From Paenibacillus solanacearum (GTDB lineage Bacteria > Bacillota > Bacilli > Paenibacillales > NBRC-103111), in assembly GCF_910593845.1 (NCBI RefSeq), contig NZ_CAJVAS010000001.1, positions 310,001-374,000 on the forward strand: a stretch of DNA of 64,000 nt, in the 5' to 3' direction. This document shows positions 25,934-34,809 of the stretch, piece after piece. Under the pieces are notes generated by a model. The model saw only the letters and a list, made by a program, of their open reading frames with translations, made no database searches and was not told the origin of the DNA. Each line of letters begins with the position of its first letter. Position 1 is the stretch's first letter. The translations under genes and the position numbers were made by a program.

Positions 25934-26380
25934 ATGGAACAGAACGGATCGCTCTTTTTTCATATGAACCACATGTACCGAAGTTATATCGAGCAGTTGA
26001 ACCAGTTGTTGAGCAAGTACCATCTATATAGTTCCCAGTGGGCGATATTATATTTGCTCCATTATCGCGGCGCCCACACGTTGAATGAGATGGCGAGGCT
26101 GCGCAGCGTGGAGGGGCCGACCATTACGCGCTTGACGAATAAGCTGAAAGACTTGGGCTATGTGAATACCGTTCATGGCGAAGACCGCCGCACGAAGAAA
26201 ATAACGGTCACCGAGCGCGGCGTCGACGTGATTCAAAAAATCGAGTCCGAGATCGAGGCGTTTCAATCGAAAATAACGCAGGGCATTCCGGCCGAAGGAA
26301 TGGAACGGATGCATGCCTACATTACGACGATCCACGAAAATTTGAAAAAACAAAAAAGCAGTCATGAGTGGGAGCCCTAG
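25934..26380 (+). CDS. MarR-family transcriptional regulator
   Basis: 148 residues with the MarR winged helix: Thr-Leu-Asn-Glu-Met-Ala-Arg-Leu-Arg-Ser-Val-Glu-Gly-Pro-Thr-Ile-Thr-Arg, then Leu-Gly-Tyr-Val and the wing Asp-Arg-Arg-Thr-Lys-Lys-Ile-Thr-Val-Thr. AGAGGAGGCGC precedes the ATG at 25934. The DHA2 exporter follows 101 bases later in the same direction; such MarR-exporter pairs are usually drug-inducible. It may also act on bmrCD, given the shared TTGACGCATC motif (inference). Confidence 0.9.
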   Translation: MEQNGSLFFHMNHMYRSYIEQLNQLLSKYHLYSSQWAILYLLHYRGAHTLNEMARLRSVEGPTITRLTNKLKDLGYVNTVHGEDRRTKKITVTERGVDVIQKIESEIEAFQSKITQGIPAEGMERMHAYITTIHENLKKQKSSHEWEP

Positions 26381-26481
26381 CGGATCGTTTGTTACGGGCT
26401 CGTTCCATTTGATCTGGATAGTATAAGTTAGAACAAGAGAAGCTAAACGTAATAAGGCGGAGAGAAGGAGAGAGAACTCTT

Positions 26482-28005
26482 ATGAGCGATTTGACGGGAA
26501 TACAAGGGCCGGATGAACAGCTGAAAAGAGGCCCCATACTGTTTGCCATGCTGCTTGGCGCTTTCGTTGCATTTTTGAATCAAACGCTGCTCAACGTGGC
26601 GCTGCCAAGCATTATGAAGGAGCTGCATACCAACGAAACGACCGTCCAATGGCTAAGCACCGGCTTTATGCTTGTCAACGGCGTATTGATGCCGATTACG
26701 GCTTATTTGATGGCGAAATTTTCGACAAGACAAATATTCATTACGGGCATGTCCCTGTTTACGCTAGGCACATTGCTTTGCGCGATCAGTCCAACCTTTG
26801 CGGTGCTGCTCGGAGGCAGGCTCGTTCAGGCCGCCGGCGCCGGAATTATGATGCCGCTGCTGTCCGTCGTCATTCTCAACATTTATCCGATTGAGCAGCG
26901 CGGACGGGCGATGGGGACGATCGGCCTTGCGATGATTCTTGCCCCTGCGATCGGACCGACATTATCCGGCTTTATCGTGGAACATTATAACTGGAGAGTG
27001 TTGTTTTATATCATTTTGCCAATTTCTTTTATTTCTATACTGGTCGGGATCAAGTTCATCAAGAATGTAACACCGCAGAGCAATCCTGGTCTGGATCTGC
27101 CATCGGTAGCACTTTCGACCGTCGGTTTTGGCGGATTGCTGTACGGGTTCAGCGACGCCGGCGCCAAAGGCTGGAGCGACCCGGTCGTCACCGTCTGCTT
27201 GATTGCAGGAGTCATTGCCCTGCTGCTCTTCGTATTGCGGCAGTTCAAGCTGGAGACGCCCCTGCTCGAGTTCCGCGTATTCCAATACAATATGTACACG
27301 CTCAATTCGATTATTCTCATCGTGGTCAATATGGCTATGTTCTCCGGGATGATTTTGCTGCCGATTTATTTACAGAATACGCGCGGTATCAGCGCGCTCG
27401 ATTCTGGGCTGTTGATGCTGCCGGGCGCGATTATTATGGGGATTATGTCGCCGATCACCGGCTTCCTTTTCGACAAATTCGGGGCCAAATGGCTTAGCAT
27501 CACCGGTCTGGCGATCACTATCGTAACGACGTGGGAATTCAGCAGGCTGTCCATGACGACTTCTTACATGCATTTGATCTTCATGTATACGTTCCGGATG
27601 TTCGGGATGTCGCTGCTCATGATGCCGATTCAAACCGCCGCGCTCAACGATATTCCGCAAAAGCTGAACGCGCACGGTACGGTTATGCTGAATACGCTTC
27701 GTACCGTGTTCGGCGCAATCGGCACAGCGGTCTTCATCACGCTGTATAGCAGCGAAATGAAAAGCTATCTGCACGATATGACGGGAATCAGCATGGACGA
27801 TAAGGCGGCCTTGGGCAGACTCGCGATGGAAGCGCCGGAAGTATTGGCCGACGCGAGCATTTATGGCACGAACTACTCCTTTATTGTGGCAGCCGTGCTT
27901 AGCGCGGTGGCGCTGGTGCTCGCGTTGTTCATCAAACGATCCGTACCGAAGGACGCCAGAGGCGTGCCGCTGAAGGTAGGCAAGCTGAGCGGCGAGAGAG
28001 GCTGA
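26482..28005 (+). CDS. MFS drug exporter, DHA2 family (EmrB/QacA type)
   Basis: 507 residues with 14 hydrophobic segments, the DHA2 number. Motif C (Gly-Leu-Ala-Met-Ile-Leu-Ala-Pro-Ala-Ile-Gly-Pro) in TM5 is diagnostic of drug:H+ antiporters, and the N-terminal Leu-Asn-Val-Ala-Leu-Pro-Ser-Ile is the DHA2 motif D1. GGAGAGAG precedes the ATG. It is downstream of the MarR regulator and closed by the hairpin at 28029. Confidence 0.92.
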   Translation: MSDLTGIQGPDEQLKRGPILFAMLLGAFVAFLNQTLLNVALPSIMKELHTNETTVQWLSTGFMLVNGVLMPITAYLMAKFSTRQIFITGMSLFTLGTLLCAISPTFAVLLGGRLVQAAGAGIMMPLLSVVILNIYPIEQRGRAMGTIGLAMILAPAIGPTLSGFIVEHYNWRVLFYIILPISFISILVGIKFIKNVTPQSNPGLDLPSVALSTVGFGGLLYGFSDAGAKGWSDPVVTVCLIAGVIALLLFVLRQFKLETPLLEFRVFQYNMYTLNSIILIVVNMAMFSGMILLPIYLQNTRGISALDSGLLMLPGAIIMGIMSPITGFLFDKFGAKWLSITGLAITIVTTWEFSRLSMTTSYMHLIFMYTFRMFGMSLLMMPIQTAALNDIPQKLNAHGTVMLNTLRTVFGAIGTAVFITLYSSEMKSYLHDMTGISMDDKAALGRLAMEAPEVLADASIYGTNYSFIVAAVLSAVALVLALFIKRSVPKDARGVPLKVGKLSGERG

Positions 28006-28028
28006 AGCCGTGTCGCCGATTCAAATAC

Positions 28029-28072
28029 GAAAGGATCAGAAGCCGTGTTGCGACATGGCTTCTGATCCTTTC
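28029..28072. terminator. Bidirectional hairpin terminator
   Basis: GAAAGGATCAGAAGCC pairs perfectly with GGCTTCTGATCCTTTC over 16 bases around a 12-base loop. It separates the convergent DHA2 exporter and SDR genes. There is little T tract, so it may act partly as an mRNA end stabiliser. Confidence 0.7.
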
Positions 28073-28104
28073 ATTCACCAGCTTCTGCCCGCGGCAAGGG
28101 CGTA

Positions 28105-28842
28105 TTAATTGAATCCGCCATTGACGCGAATCGTCTGTCCCGTGATCCAGCGGGCTTTGTCGCTGACGAGCAGCTCGATCGCATTGGCAATATCCTCCGG
28201 CTCGCCGAGACGACCGAATGCATTCATGCGGCGGAACGATTCGATCAGCTCCTCCGACTTGCCGTTCAAAAATAATTCGGTCGACACCTGCCCCGGAGCC
28301 AAACAGTTGATGATGATGTCCTTGGGACCGAATTCTTTTGCCAGCTGACGGGTCAACTGCTCGACCGCTCCTTTGGTCGCCGCGTAGACGCTGTATGTCG
28401 GCAGCATCGCGCCCGATACGGAAGTCGAGAAATTGATGATCGTACCTCCGCGTGCCATATGCTTCATGGCTTGTTGACAGGCAAAGTACGTTCCCTTCAC
28501 GTTGATCGCGAATTGCCGGTCGAACAATTCTTCCGTCATATCCGCAATCGCCCTATTTTCCATCATTGCCGCATTATTGATCAGTATGTCCAATCGTCCG
28601 AGCCGCTCGAGCGTCTCCGTGAACAACGCTTCAACTTCGATTACCTTGCTTAGGTCGGCACCGATCGATATCGCTTCGCCGCCCGATTGCTCAATTATGT
28701 TGACGACCTCGTCCGCTTTTCCCGGGCTTGAAGAATAATTGACGACGACCTTGGCGCCCGCTTGCGCCAGCTGAATGGCAATTTGTCTTCCGATCCCTCT
28801 CGACGCTCCCGTAATGATAGCGACTTTTCCGTGTAAGCTCAT
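28105..28842 (-). CDS. Short-chain dehydrogenase/reductase (FabG-like classical SDR)
   Basis: 245 residues. Visible are Thr-Gly-Ala-Ser-Arg-Gly-Ile-Gly (cofactor), Asn-Asn-Ala-Ala, a Ser in Phe-Ser-Thr-Ser-Val-Ser, Tyr-Ala-Ala-Thr-Lys (catalytic YxxxK) and Asn-Cys-Leu-Ala-Pro-Gly. AAAGGAG lies 9 bases before the ATG at 28842. Substrate unknown. It is divergent from the glnS leader. Confidence 0.9.
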   Translation of the reverse strand: MSLHGKVAIITGASRGIGRQIAIQLAQAGAKVVVNYSSSPGKADEVVNIIEQSGGEAISIGADLSKVIEVEALFTETLERLGRLDILINNAAMMENRAIADMTEELFDRQFAINVKGTYFACQQAMKHMARGGTIINFSTSVSGAMLPTYSVYAATKGAVEQLTRQLAKEFGPKDIIINCLAPGQVSTELFLNGKSEELIESFRRMNAFGRLGEPEDIANAIELLVSDKARWITGQTIRVNGGFN

Positions 28843-28957
28843 GATTTTACGCTCCTTTGTATGCAATTGCGGCCGGTCCGCTGCTTGTCCCTCGTTCGGC
28901 CTGTGCCTTTATTATAACGAATGTTTGCAAAAAAGGATCGGTGCAGTTGAATAACGG

Positions 28958-28987
28958 TTTACATGAATGGCAATCATTTGTTATGAT
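28958..28987 (+). promoter_or_regulatory. Predicted promoter of the glnS T-box transcript
   Basis: TTTACA (28958-28963), 18 bases, TATGAT (28982-28987). Transcription would begin near 28994, just before the T-box Stem I. Confidence 0.55.
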
Positions 28988-28995
28988 AAGAAGCA

Positions 28996-29290
28996 AATTC
29001 AAACGCGATGACGAGAAGAGTAGGGAACAACGTTCTTCCACAGAGAGCTCCAGCCGCTGAAAAGGAGCGAAGAATTTTTCCTGAACCAAGCCTCTGAGCA
29101 GCATGCCGGAACCGGATGTCGGGGATGGCATGACGGGAGCTCCCGTTACTGAGCTAGAGTATAACATGGAGCAATGGCCATGCGTACTTGAAGAGGTCCA
29201 TATGGCGACATATGGACGAAACTGGGTGGTATCGCGATAACTTCGTCCCTGAGACAACATTTTGTCTTGGGCGCGAAGTTTTTTTGTTTT
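28996..29290 (+). ncRNA. T-box riboswitch leader, glutamine-type
   Basis: Conserved T-box elements appear in order: the GAAGAGTA region of Stem I (29015-29022), the distal AGAGAGC and GCTG loops (29042-29060), a candidate specifier CAA at 29087-29089 on the 3' side of Stem I, the T-box GGGTGGTATCGCG (29224-29236) and a terminator. The terminator stem uses AACTTCG...CGAAGTT (about 29239-29281) with an inner GAGACA/TTGTCTT stem and a T run. Uncharged tRNA whose anticodon pairs with CAA would stabilise the antiterminator, so glnS is expressed when Gln-tRNA is uncharged. The CAA specifier fits the downstream glutaminyl-tRNA synthetase; its exact position is inferred. Confidence 0.85.
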
Positions 29291-29334
29291 TGCATCATCG
29301 CCGCACCGGCATCTACATTTGGGAGGAATCGACC

Positions 29335-31020
29335 ATGGGCTATGAAAAGGACCACGCCGCGGAAAACTTTATCGTCAAGCTGATTGCCGAGGAGCTGCAA
29401 AGCGATCCGTTCGGAAGAAAGATGTGCACGCGGTTTCCGCCCGAGCCTAACGGTTATCTCCATATCGGCAGCGCTTATGCCATTCACACGAACTATTCGG
29501 TATCGCAGCGGTTCAACGGAACGTTTCATTTGCGCTTCGACGATACGAATCCGCTGAAGGAGGACATCGAATACGTAAATGCGATCATTGACGATATCCG
29601 ATGGCTCGGCTACGACCCCGGAGAGTATATTTATTACGGCTCGGATTACTCGAATGAAATATTCGAGGCCGCAGTAACCTTGATCAAGCAAGGGAAAGCA
29701 TACGTATGCGAGCTGTCTCCGGAGGAGATGACGGCCTATCGGGGCACGCTGACCGAGCCGGGCCAAAACAGCCCTTACCGGAACCGTTCGGCGGAGGAGA
29801 ATCTGGAGTTGTTCATGAGCATGAAGAAAGGCGTCTATCCAGCCTCCTCCAAGGTGCTTCGCGCCAAGATTGACATGGCTTCGCCCAACATCAATTTGCG
29901 CGATCCCGTCCTGTACCGGATCATTCATGCCGAGCATTACCGGACGGGCAGCGACTGGTGCATTTATCCGATGTACGATTTTGCCCATCCGATTCAAGAC
30001 ATGATCGAAGGGATTACGTATTCGTTATGCTCCATCGAGTTCAAAGACCATCGTCCCCTGTACGACTGGGTGCTCCGCGAACTGAAGATCGAGGAGCCGC
30101 CGCGGCAAAGGGAGTTCGGCCGGCTCAGTCTGACGGGCGTCGTGACGAGCAAACGGTTTTTGCGCCAGCTGGTGGCCGGAGAATATGTGGACGGCTGGGA
30201 CGATCCGCGGCTTCCGACGATTCGCGGCTTACGGAGAAGAGGGTTTACACCGGAAAGCATCCGCAGCTTTATTGAAGAAATCGGCAGCATCCGGACGCAA
30301 AGCACGGTGCATATTTCCTTGCTCGACCATTGTCTCAGGCAAGATTTGAAGGAAAAGACGGTCAGTGTGATGGCTGTTCTGCAGCCGCTTAAGGTTGTCA
30401 TTACCAATTATCCGGAGCATGAAACGGAAATGCTGACGATCGAGAACAACAGCGAGAACGAGGCGCTCGGCAAAAGAGAAGTGCCGTTCTCCGGAACGAT
30501 CTATATCGAGCGGGACGATTTCATGGAGCAGCCGCCGAAAGGCTTTCACCGGTTAAGCCCGGGTGCGGAGGTGAGGCTGAAGGGAGCGTACTTCATCCGA
30601 TGCGAAGACGTCATCAAGGATCCGGTTACGGGTGAAGTTACGGAGCTTCGCTGCACGTACGATCCGGAGACGAAGAGCGGCTCCGGCTTTACCGGACGCA
30701 AGGTGAAAGGGACGATTCACTGGGTAACGGCTGCGCATGCGATCCAAGCGGACGTTCATTTGTACGAATCGCTGCTGCTCAACCACGATATTCCCGATGA
30801 TGACAGCGGAGACTGGGCGGATGTGATCAATCCCGGTTCGCTTGTCGCCATCCCGGGCGCGCTCCTGGAGCCGTACGTCCAAGATGTCCGGCCGGAACAA
30901 AGATTTCAGTTTTTCCGCCACGGCTATTTCAGCGTAGATGGAAAGCTCGCAACGAACGAGAAGCTTGTGTTCAACCGGATCGTGCCGCTGAAGGACAGCT
31001 GGGGCAAGTCGCTGAAATAA
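29335..31020 (+). CDS. glnS: Glutaminyl-tRNA synthetase
   Basis: 561 residues, close to the usual 554. The class I HIGH motif is Tyr-Leu-His-Ile-Gly-Ser-Ala in Phe-Pro-Pro-Glu-Pro-Asn-Gly; Leu-Arg-Phe-Asp-Asp-Thr-Asn-Pro follows, and the KMSKS loop is Val-Thr-Ser-Lys-Arg. GlnRS-specific context includes Ala-Glu-His-Tyr-Arg-Thr-Gly-Ser-Asp-Trp-Cys-Ile-Tyr-Pro and the C-terminal anticodon-binding beta barrels. It charges tRNA-Gln directly. GGGAGG precedes the ATG at 29335; in-frame codons upstream lie inside the T-box terminator. Most Bacillota lack GlnRS and use GatCAB, so the gene was probably acquired laterally in this lineage. Confidence 0.95.
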   Translation: MGYEKDHAAENFIVKLIAEELQSDPFGRKMCTRFPPEPNGYLHIGSAYAIHTNYSVSQRFNGTFHLRFDDTNPLKEDIEYVNAIIDDIRWLGYDPGEYIYYGSDYSNEIFEAAVTLIKQGKAYVCELSPEEMTAYRGTLTEPGQNSPYRNRSAEENLELFMSMKKGVYPASSKVLRAKIDMASPNINLRDPVLYRIIHAEHYRTGSDWCIYPMYDFAHPIQDMIEGITYSLCSIEFKDHRPLYDWVLRELKIEEPPRQREFGRLSLTGVVTSKRFLRQLVAGEYVDGWDDPRLPTIRGLRRRGFTPESIRSFIEEIGSIRTQSTVHISLLDHCLRQDLKEKTVSVMAVLQPLKVVITNYPEHETEMLTIENNSENEALGKREVPFSGTIYIERDDFMEQPPKGFHRLSPGAEVRLKGAYFIRCEDVIKDPVTGEVTELRCTYDPETKSGSGFTGRKVKGTIHWVTAAHAIQADVHLYESLLLNHDIPDDDSGDWADVINPGSLVAIPGALLEPYVQDVRPEQRFQFFRHGYFSVDGKLATNEKLVFNRIVPLKDSWGKSLK

Positions 31021-31139
31021 AGTATATGTACTATGTTTCATTCCTGTATGTTCGATCCCGGGTCTCCTTTGTATGATGAAATGGAACAGCTTCTCTCTTT
31101 CGGAACTATACCATTTAACTCATATTGGAGGAGATCGAT

Positions 31140-32555
31140 TTGCACGAAGGGCAGTTGACATTTTTTGGCGGGGTAAGCAAGTCGGGAGGCGTACAAGTAT
31201 TATACGGCAAAGGCAAGCAAGCGATTTTATTCGATTTCGGCATTGAGCACAGCTCGCTGCTGTTTCCCAAACAAACGACACTGTACGAGCCTGTAGGCGC
31301 GACAACCGGGCGGGAAATCCGCCAATTTTTACTGGGCGGCATGACCGCGCCGCTGCTGGAGCTGTACGACCCGCAGCAGATCAAGGGGATCGACCCGGCG
31401 ATTGTGAGCCGCGTCTGGAGCGACCGCGAATTCCCGCAATACGAGCGAATCAGTCTGTTCATCGGACATATGCATACCGACCATATCGGCGCGCTTCCGT
31501 ATGCGAACCCGGATCTTCCAGTGTACATGAATCACGATTCCTACGCGCTGTACCGGGGCATCGTGGCGGGCGGCCATTATCCCGATACGGCGGCGCGCAT
31601 CGAAGCGTGCGAAGACTTGAGCATCATCGATTTCGGCGAGTTCACGATTCAGATCGTCGAGATGGATCACAATGCGACGGGCGCAGCCGGCCTTATTATC
31701 GACAGCGGCGATTATAAGATTGCATATACGGGAGACTGGCGCCGTCAAGGCAAGCATCCGGAGAAAATCGACCGGTTCATCGAACTTTGCCGGAACAAGG
31801 GCATCGATGTGCTGATTACCGAAGGGACGCGCCTGCCGGCCGATCCGGCAGCCGTTCCTTCCTATCAGCAGCCGGAAGATGAACTGCTGAACGATTTTGC
31901 CGAATGGATCGGCGCGGCGGAAGGACTCGTCTATTTGCAAATGTCGCCGAGGGACCTTGAGCGGATGGCGAACATGATCGCGATCGCCGTGGAGAAAGGG
32001 CGCAAAATCGTCATGGAATCGTCTCACGCGCTGATCTGGCATGCAGCCAATCAGGAAGGGCTGCGCATTCTGGAAGGCCATCCGGCTCTGAACGCGGAGA
32101 TCCGGGTGCTGGACGCGACGGTGACGGACGGCATGACTGTGCCGTACGATACGGTCGCGCTGGAGGAAGTCGCCGAGCATAAGGATCAGTATTTGTACTT
32201 CTTCAAATTCCCGGATTTGGCGCAAATGATCGAGCTGGAGACGCTTGGTCAGCTGCAGGGCTGCTCGCATTTCATTCAGTCCGACTACAGCGTCAAGGTC
32301 GACCACAAGGATGTGGCCAAATTTTTGAAAACCTTCGGCATTACCGGACATACGCTGAACAACGGCGGGCATGCCCATCCCGAAGCGATCTCCGATCTGG
32401 TCGAGCGGATCGCGCCGAAAGCGGTCATTACGCTGCACAGCCCGCATCCGCGCTCGCTGGATACGCGAGGCGTGAAGGCGTTTTTTCCGGAAAAAGGGCA
32501 GACCGTTTCAGTCGCTTCCATTATTGAGGCCGCCTCCGTCGCTGCGGGACAATAA
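31140..32555 (+). CDS. Metallo-beta-lactamase-fold hydrolase (RNase J/beta-CASP-like)
   Basis: 471 residues. The metal motif His-Met-His-Thr-Asp-His (HxHxDH) near residue 112 is followed by Asp-His-Asn-Ala-Thr-Gly-Ala and Tyr-Thr-Gly-Asp-Trp-Arg, and by a C-terminal Asn-Gly-Gly-His-Ala and Thr-Leu-His-Ser-Pro-His-Pro. This layout resembles RNA-processing MBL enzymes, but the degree of kinship is unclear. GGAGGAG (31127-31133) lies 6 bases before a TTG at 31140, which I take as the start; an in-frame TTG at 31125 overlaps the binding site. Function unproven. Confidence 0.82.
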   Translation: MHEGQLTFFGGVSKSGGVQVLYGKGKQAILFDFGIEHSSLLFPKQTTLYEPVGATTGREIRQFLLGGMTAPLLELYDPQQIKGIDPAIVSRVWSDREFPQYERISLFIGHMHTDHIGALPYANPDLPVYMNHDSYALYRGIVAGGHYPDTAARIEACEDLSIIDFGEFTIQIVEMDHNATGAAGLIIDSGDYKIAYTGDWRRQGKHPEKIDRFIELCRNKGIDVLITEGTRLPADPAAVPSYQQPEDELLNDFAEWIGAAEGLVYLQMSPRDLERMANMIAIAVEKGRKIVMESSHALIWHAANQEGLRILEGHPALNAEIRVLDATVTDGMTVPYDTVALEEVAEHKDQYLYFFKFPDLAQMIELETLGQLQGCSHFIQSDYSVKVDHKDVAKFLKTFGITGHTLNNGGHAHPEAISDLVERIAPKAVITLHSPHPRSLDTRGVKAFFPEKGQTVSVASIIEAASVAAGQ

Positions 32556-32601
32556 ACGCGGCTGCTTCGAACAGCCGTTCGTTCCAATGCGCTGTGAACC
32601 A

Positions 32602-32631
32602 CCCTCAGAGGACTTCTCTCTGAGGGTTTTT
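32602..32631 (+). terminator. Intrinsic terminator after the MBL gene
   Basis: CCCTCAGAG pairs with CTCTGAGGG around a 7-base loop, followed by TTTTT. Confidence 0.85.
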
Positions 32632-32677
32632 GCTGTTGGATGTAAGGGCGGGCAAGGGGTATTCGCCACTATTCGTA

Positions 32678-32706
32678 TTGTTGAGCATCGGTGCAGGCCG
32701 TATAAT
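32678..32706 (+). promoter_or_regulatory. Predicted sigma-A promoter of the SDR gene
   Basis: TTGTTG (32678-32683), 17 bases, TATAAT (32701-32706), with the SDR start codon 140 bases downstream. The long 5' leader holds no recognisable structure. Confidence 0.5.
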
Positions 32707-32845
32707 GAAGGCAGGCTTCGATGGGACGAACGGAACAGGGGAACGCACTTATTGCGAGATCAATCGCATTGAGAGGGATTGAACCCGGTTGTTCACGGAG
32801 CAACCGCGATATCACACGAATCCGGGTACAGGAGTGGTGGAGAAC

Positions 32846-33577
32846 ATGAACATGAATGTCAATAAATCGGCATGTGTCACAGGCGCGGACAGGGGCATCG
32901 GACTGGCTTTGTCCCAGGCGCTGCTGCTTAAGGGATATACGGTGTTTGCCGGAGGCATTCAACAGGACAACATGGAGCTGGACGCGTTCGCGGCAGCTTG
33001 CCCGGGTCGGCTGCATCGATTCGTGTTGGATGTGGGAAGTGATTCGAGTGTCAGGCAGGCGGCGGAGCTGATCCGGAGCTGCACGGATCGGCTGGATCTG
33101 CTCATCAACAATGCGGCGATTCTCGGGGATACGAAGAATACGATCGTTGACGAGCTCGACTTTGAAGAGATTCAGCGCGTGTACAATGTGTCAGCGCTTG
33201 GTGCGGTCCGTATGTGCAATGCGTTGATCATGCCCGTCATGAACGGCGGCAAGCTGATCGTCAACATTTCATCCGAAGCGGGAAGCATCGGCAACAGCTT
33301 CCGCGACAGCTGGTTCGGCTATTGTATGGCCAAATCCGCACTGAATATGGGTTCGACGCTGATTCACAACCGCATGCGCAAGGACGGCGGGCGGGTGCTG
33401 CTGATTCATCCGGGATGGGTCAAGACGCGGATGAGTGGTGTTTGGAACGATGCGGGAACGTATACGCCGGAGGAAGCGGCAGCGAATATTATGAAGCGAA
33501 TCGGCGAATTCGGGGAACAGATCCAGCCGCTGCCGATGTATGTGGAAGCGGATACGGGCAACGTCTTGCCATGGTAG
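32846..33577 (+). CDS. Short-chain dehydrogenase/reductase
   Basis: 243 residues. Thr-Gly-Ala-Asp-Arg-Gly-Ile-Gly-Leu-Ala is the cofactor motif, Asn-Asn-Ala-Ala-Ile-Leu-Gly and Val-Asn-Ile-Ser-Ser-Glu-Ala-Gly-Ser follow, and Tyr-Cys-Met-Ala-Lys-Ser-Ala-Leu-Asn is the catalytic YxxxK. The Pro-Gly-Trp-Val-Lys-Thr-Arg-Met end is typical of carbonyl-reductase-like SDRs. The start at 32846 follows GGTGGAG. Substrate unknown. Confidence 0.88.
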   Translation: MNMNVNKSACVTGADRGIGLALSQALLLKGYTVFAGGIQQDNMELDAFAAACPGRLHRFVLDVGSDSSVRQAAELIRSCTDRLDLLINNAAILGDTKNTIVDELDFEEIQRVYNVSALGAVRMCNALIMPVMNGGKLIVNISSEAGSIGNSFRDSWFGYCMAKSALNMGSTLIHNRMRKDGGRVLLIHPGWVKTRMSGVWNDAGTYTPEEAAANIMKRIGEFGEQIQPLPMYVEADTGNVLPW

Positions 33578-33703
33578 CGCAGCTCGAGCATAGCAATAAA
33601 TAGCAATATATAAGAAATGACCCGGATCCGTGCATGCTATACTTATGGAGCGAGCCACAGTAACGGACATATCCGATCGAAGGTGTAGGAAGGAGCAGCA
33701 GCA

Positions 33704-34042
33704 ATGAATCAAGAAGTCGTTTCATTTATCGAAAGTCTTAATCAGCCATGGCAGGTCGAAGTGTCCAAGCAGCTTCGCCATATGGTCCATGAATGCATAC
33801 CGGGAGTGGAGGAACGGATTCAGTACAAAAAGCCGCATTTTCTGAAAAACGGGCATTACGCTGCCGTCATTTCGCCATCCAAGGATGCCATTGCGTTTAT
33901 GATTATGAACGCGACGGGTCTGGACGTCCCGAAACAGTTCGAAGGGCCGGCCGAGCGCAAATGGCTCAAAATCCGCGAAGGGGACACACCGGATTACAGC
34001 CTGCTATCCCAGCTTCTTGTACAAGCTTCGAGCTCGCTGTAA
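33704..34042 (+). CDS. DUF1801-family protein
   Basis: 112 residues matching the DUF1801/YdhG-like pattern: an N-terminal helix, then Pro-Gly-Val-Glu-Glu-Arg-Ile-Gln-Tyr-Lys-Lys-Pro-His-Phe (family Glu...Trp/Tyr-x3-Phe region), then strands and a C-terminal Asp-Tyr/Leu helix. The family is widespread with no proven biochemical role; some members bind iron (YdhG/FrxA-like). AAGGAGCAGCAGCA precedes the ATG. The terminator at 34067 follows. Confidence 0.82.
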   Translation: MNQEVVSFIESLNQPWQVEVSKQLRHMVHECIPGVEERIQYKKPHFLKNGHYAAVISPSKDAIAFMIMNATGLDVPKQFEGPAERKWLKIREGDTPDYSLLSQLLVQASSSL

Positions 34043-34066
34043 GCGGCAGCTTGGAGTATCAGCCTA

Positions 34067-34115
34067 AGCATCCGGAGATCACGGCGGAAGCCGTGACTCT
34101 GCGATGCTTTTTTTG
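34067..34115 (+). terminator. Long-stem intrinsic terminator
   Basis: AGCATC pairs with GATGCT, and inside it TCACGGC pairs with GCCGTGA around GGAA, followed by a run of eight T. It ends the DUF1801 gene. Confidence 0.85.
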
Positions 34116-34251
34116 TCGCTGCTTTGACCAGTGAGCATCGGCAGGTATGCGCATTCTGTTTTACGCATCTGTTTTACGCAGGGTTGACTTCCGATAGATT
34201 TGTGATTAAAATCACAAGGATAGACACCATTTACAGAATGAAGGGATACTT

Positions 34252-34590
34252 GTGCCGTATTTGCGTTTCAAAGGATTTCAGCGTGAAGCACTGGAACGAA
34301 TGTCGCCGCTGATCGTAGACGAATTTGCTTATATCGTCAACATTCCGAAGGAGAAAGTGAAGATCGAACTGCTCCCGGTCATGCAGATCACCCATTCGCC
34401 TTTATCCGTGGAAATCCAAATGTTTCAACGAGAGCAGGAGACCCATGACGCCCTCGCTTCGGCGATGAACCGACTCTTCGATGAGTTCGGATGCCATCAT
34501 GTTCATATTTATTTCGTTATTCTTTATCCCACGCTTTACTATAAAGAAGGCAAGCCGCTTAAGGTTATTCCGGAGCATCATCTTGGATGA
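34252..34590 (+). CDS. DUF1904-family protein
   Basis: 112 residues with the DUF1904 character: an N-terminal Pro-Tyr-Leu-Arg-Phe-Lys-Gly strand (initiator GTG followed by Pro, as in tautomerase-like folds), and His-Val-His-Ile-Tyr-Phe near the C-terminus. The Pro-1 after processing and the size suggest a tautomerase/MIF-like fold, but catalysis is not shown. AAGGGA precedes the GTG. Closed by the terminator at 34627. Confidence 0.78.
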   Translation: MPYLRFKGFQREALERMSPLIVDEFAYIVNIPKEKVKIELLPVMQITHSPLSVEIQMFQREQETHDALASAMNRLFDEFGCHHVHIYFVILYPTLYYKEGKPLKVIPEHHLG

Positions 34591-34626
34591 GCTCTTCCCA
34601 TGTTAACAAATGTTCTCACCACGAAT

Positions 34627-34658
34627 CCGACACCGGCGATGAAGCCGTGTCGGCTTTT
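34627..34658 (+). terminator. Intrinsic terminator after the DUF1904 gene
   Basis: CCGACACCGGC pairs with GCCGTGTCGG (one bulge) around GATGAA, followed by CTTTTTG. Confidence 0.8.
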
Positions 34659-34809
34659 TGCGTTGGCGGGATTGTAGAGGAACGTTTCCTTAGTTAAGAA
34701 ATGAATAAGAAATGAATAAGAAATGCCCCCGGTTTCTGTTAAGATTTGGAGGATATACTCGTTAAATAGATGGAATGGATTCGAAGCGGCCGAATAACCA
34801 GGAGGGGGG

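Noticed and set aside
29188..29334. An extended GlnRS start inside the leader
   Set aside because: The upstream codons overlap the T-box and its terminator; the ATG at 29335 has a good binding site and the family N-terminus.
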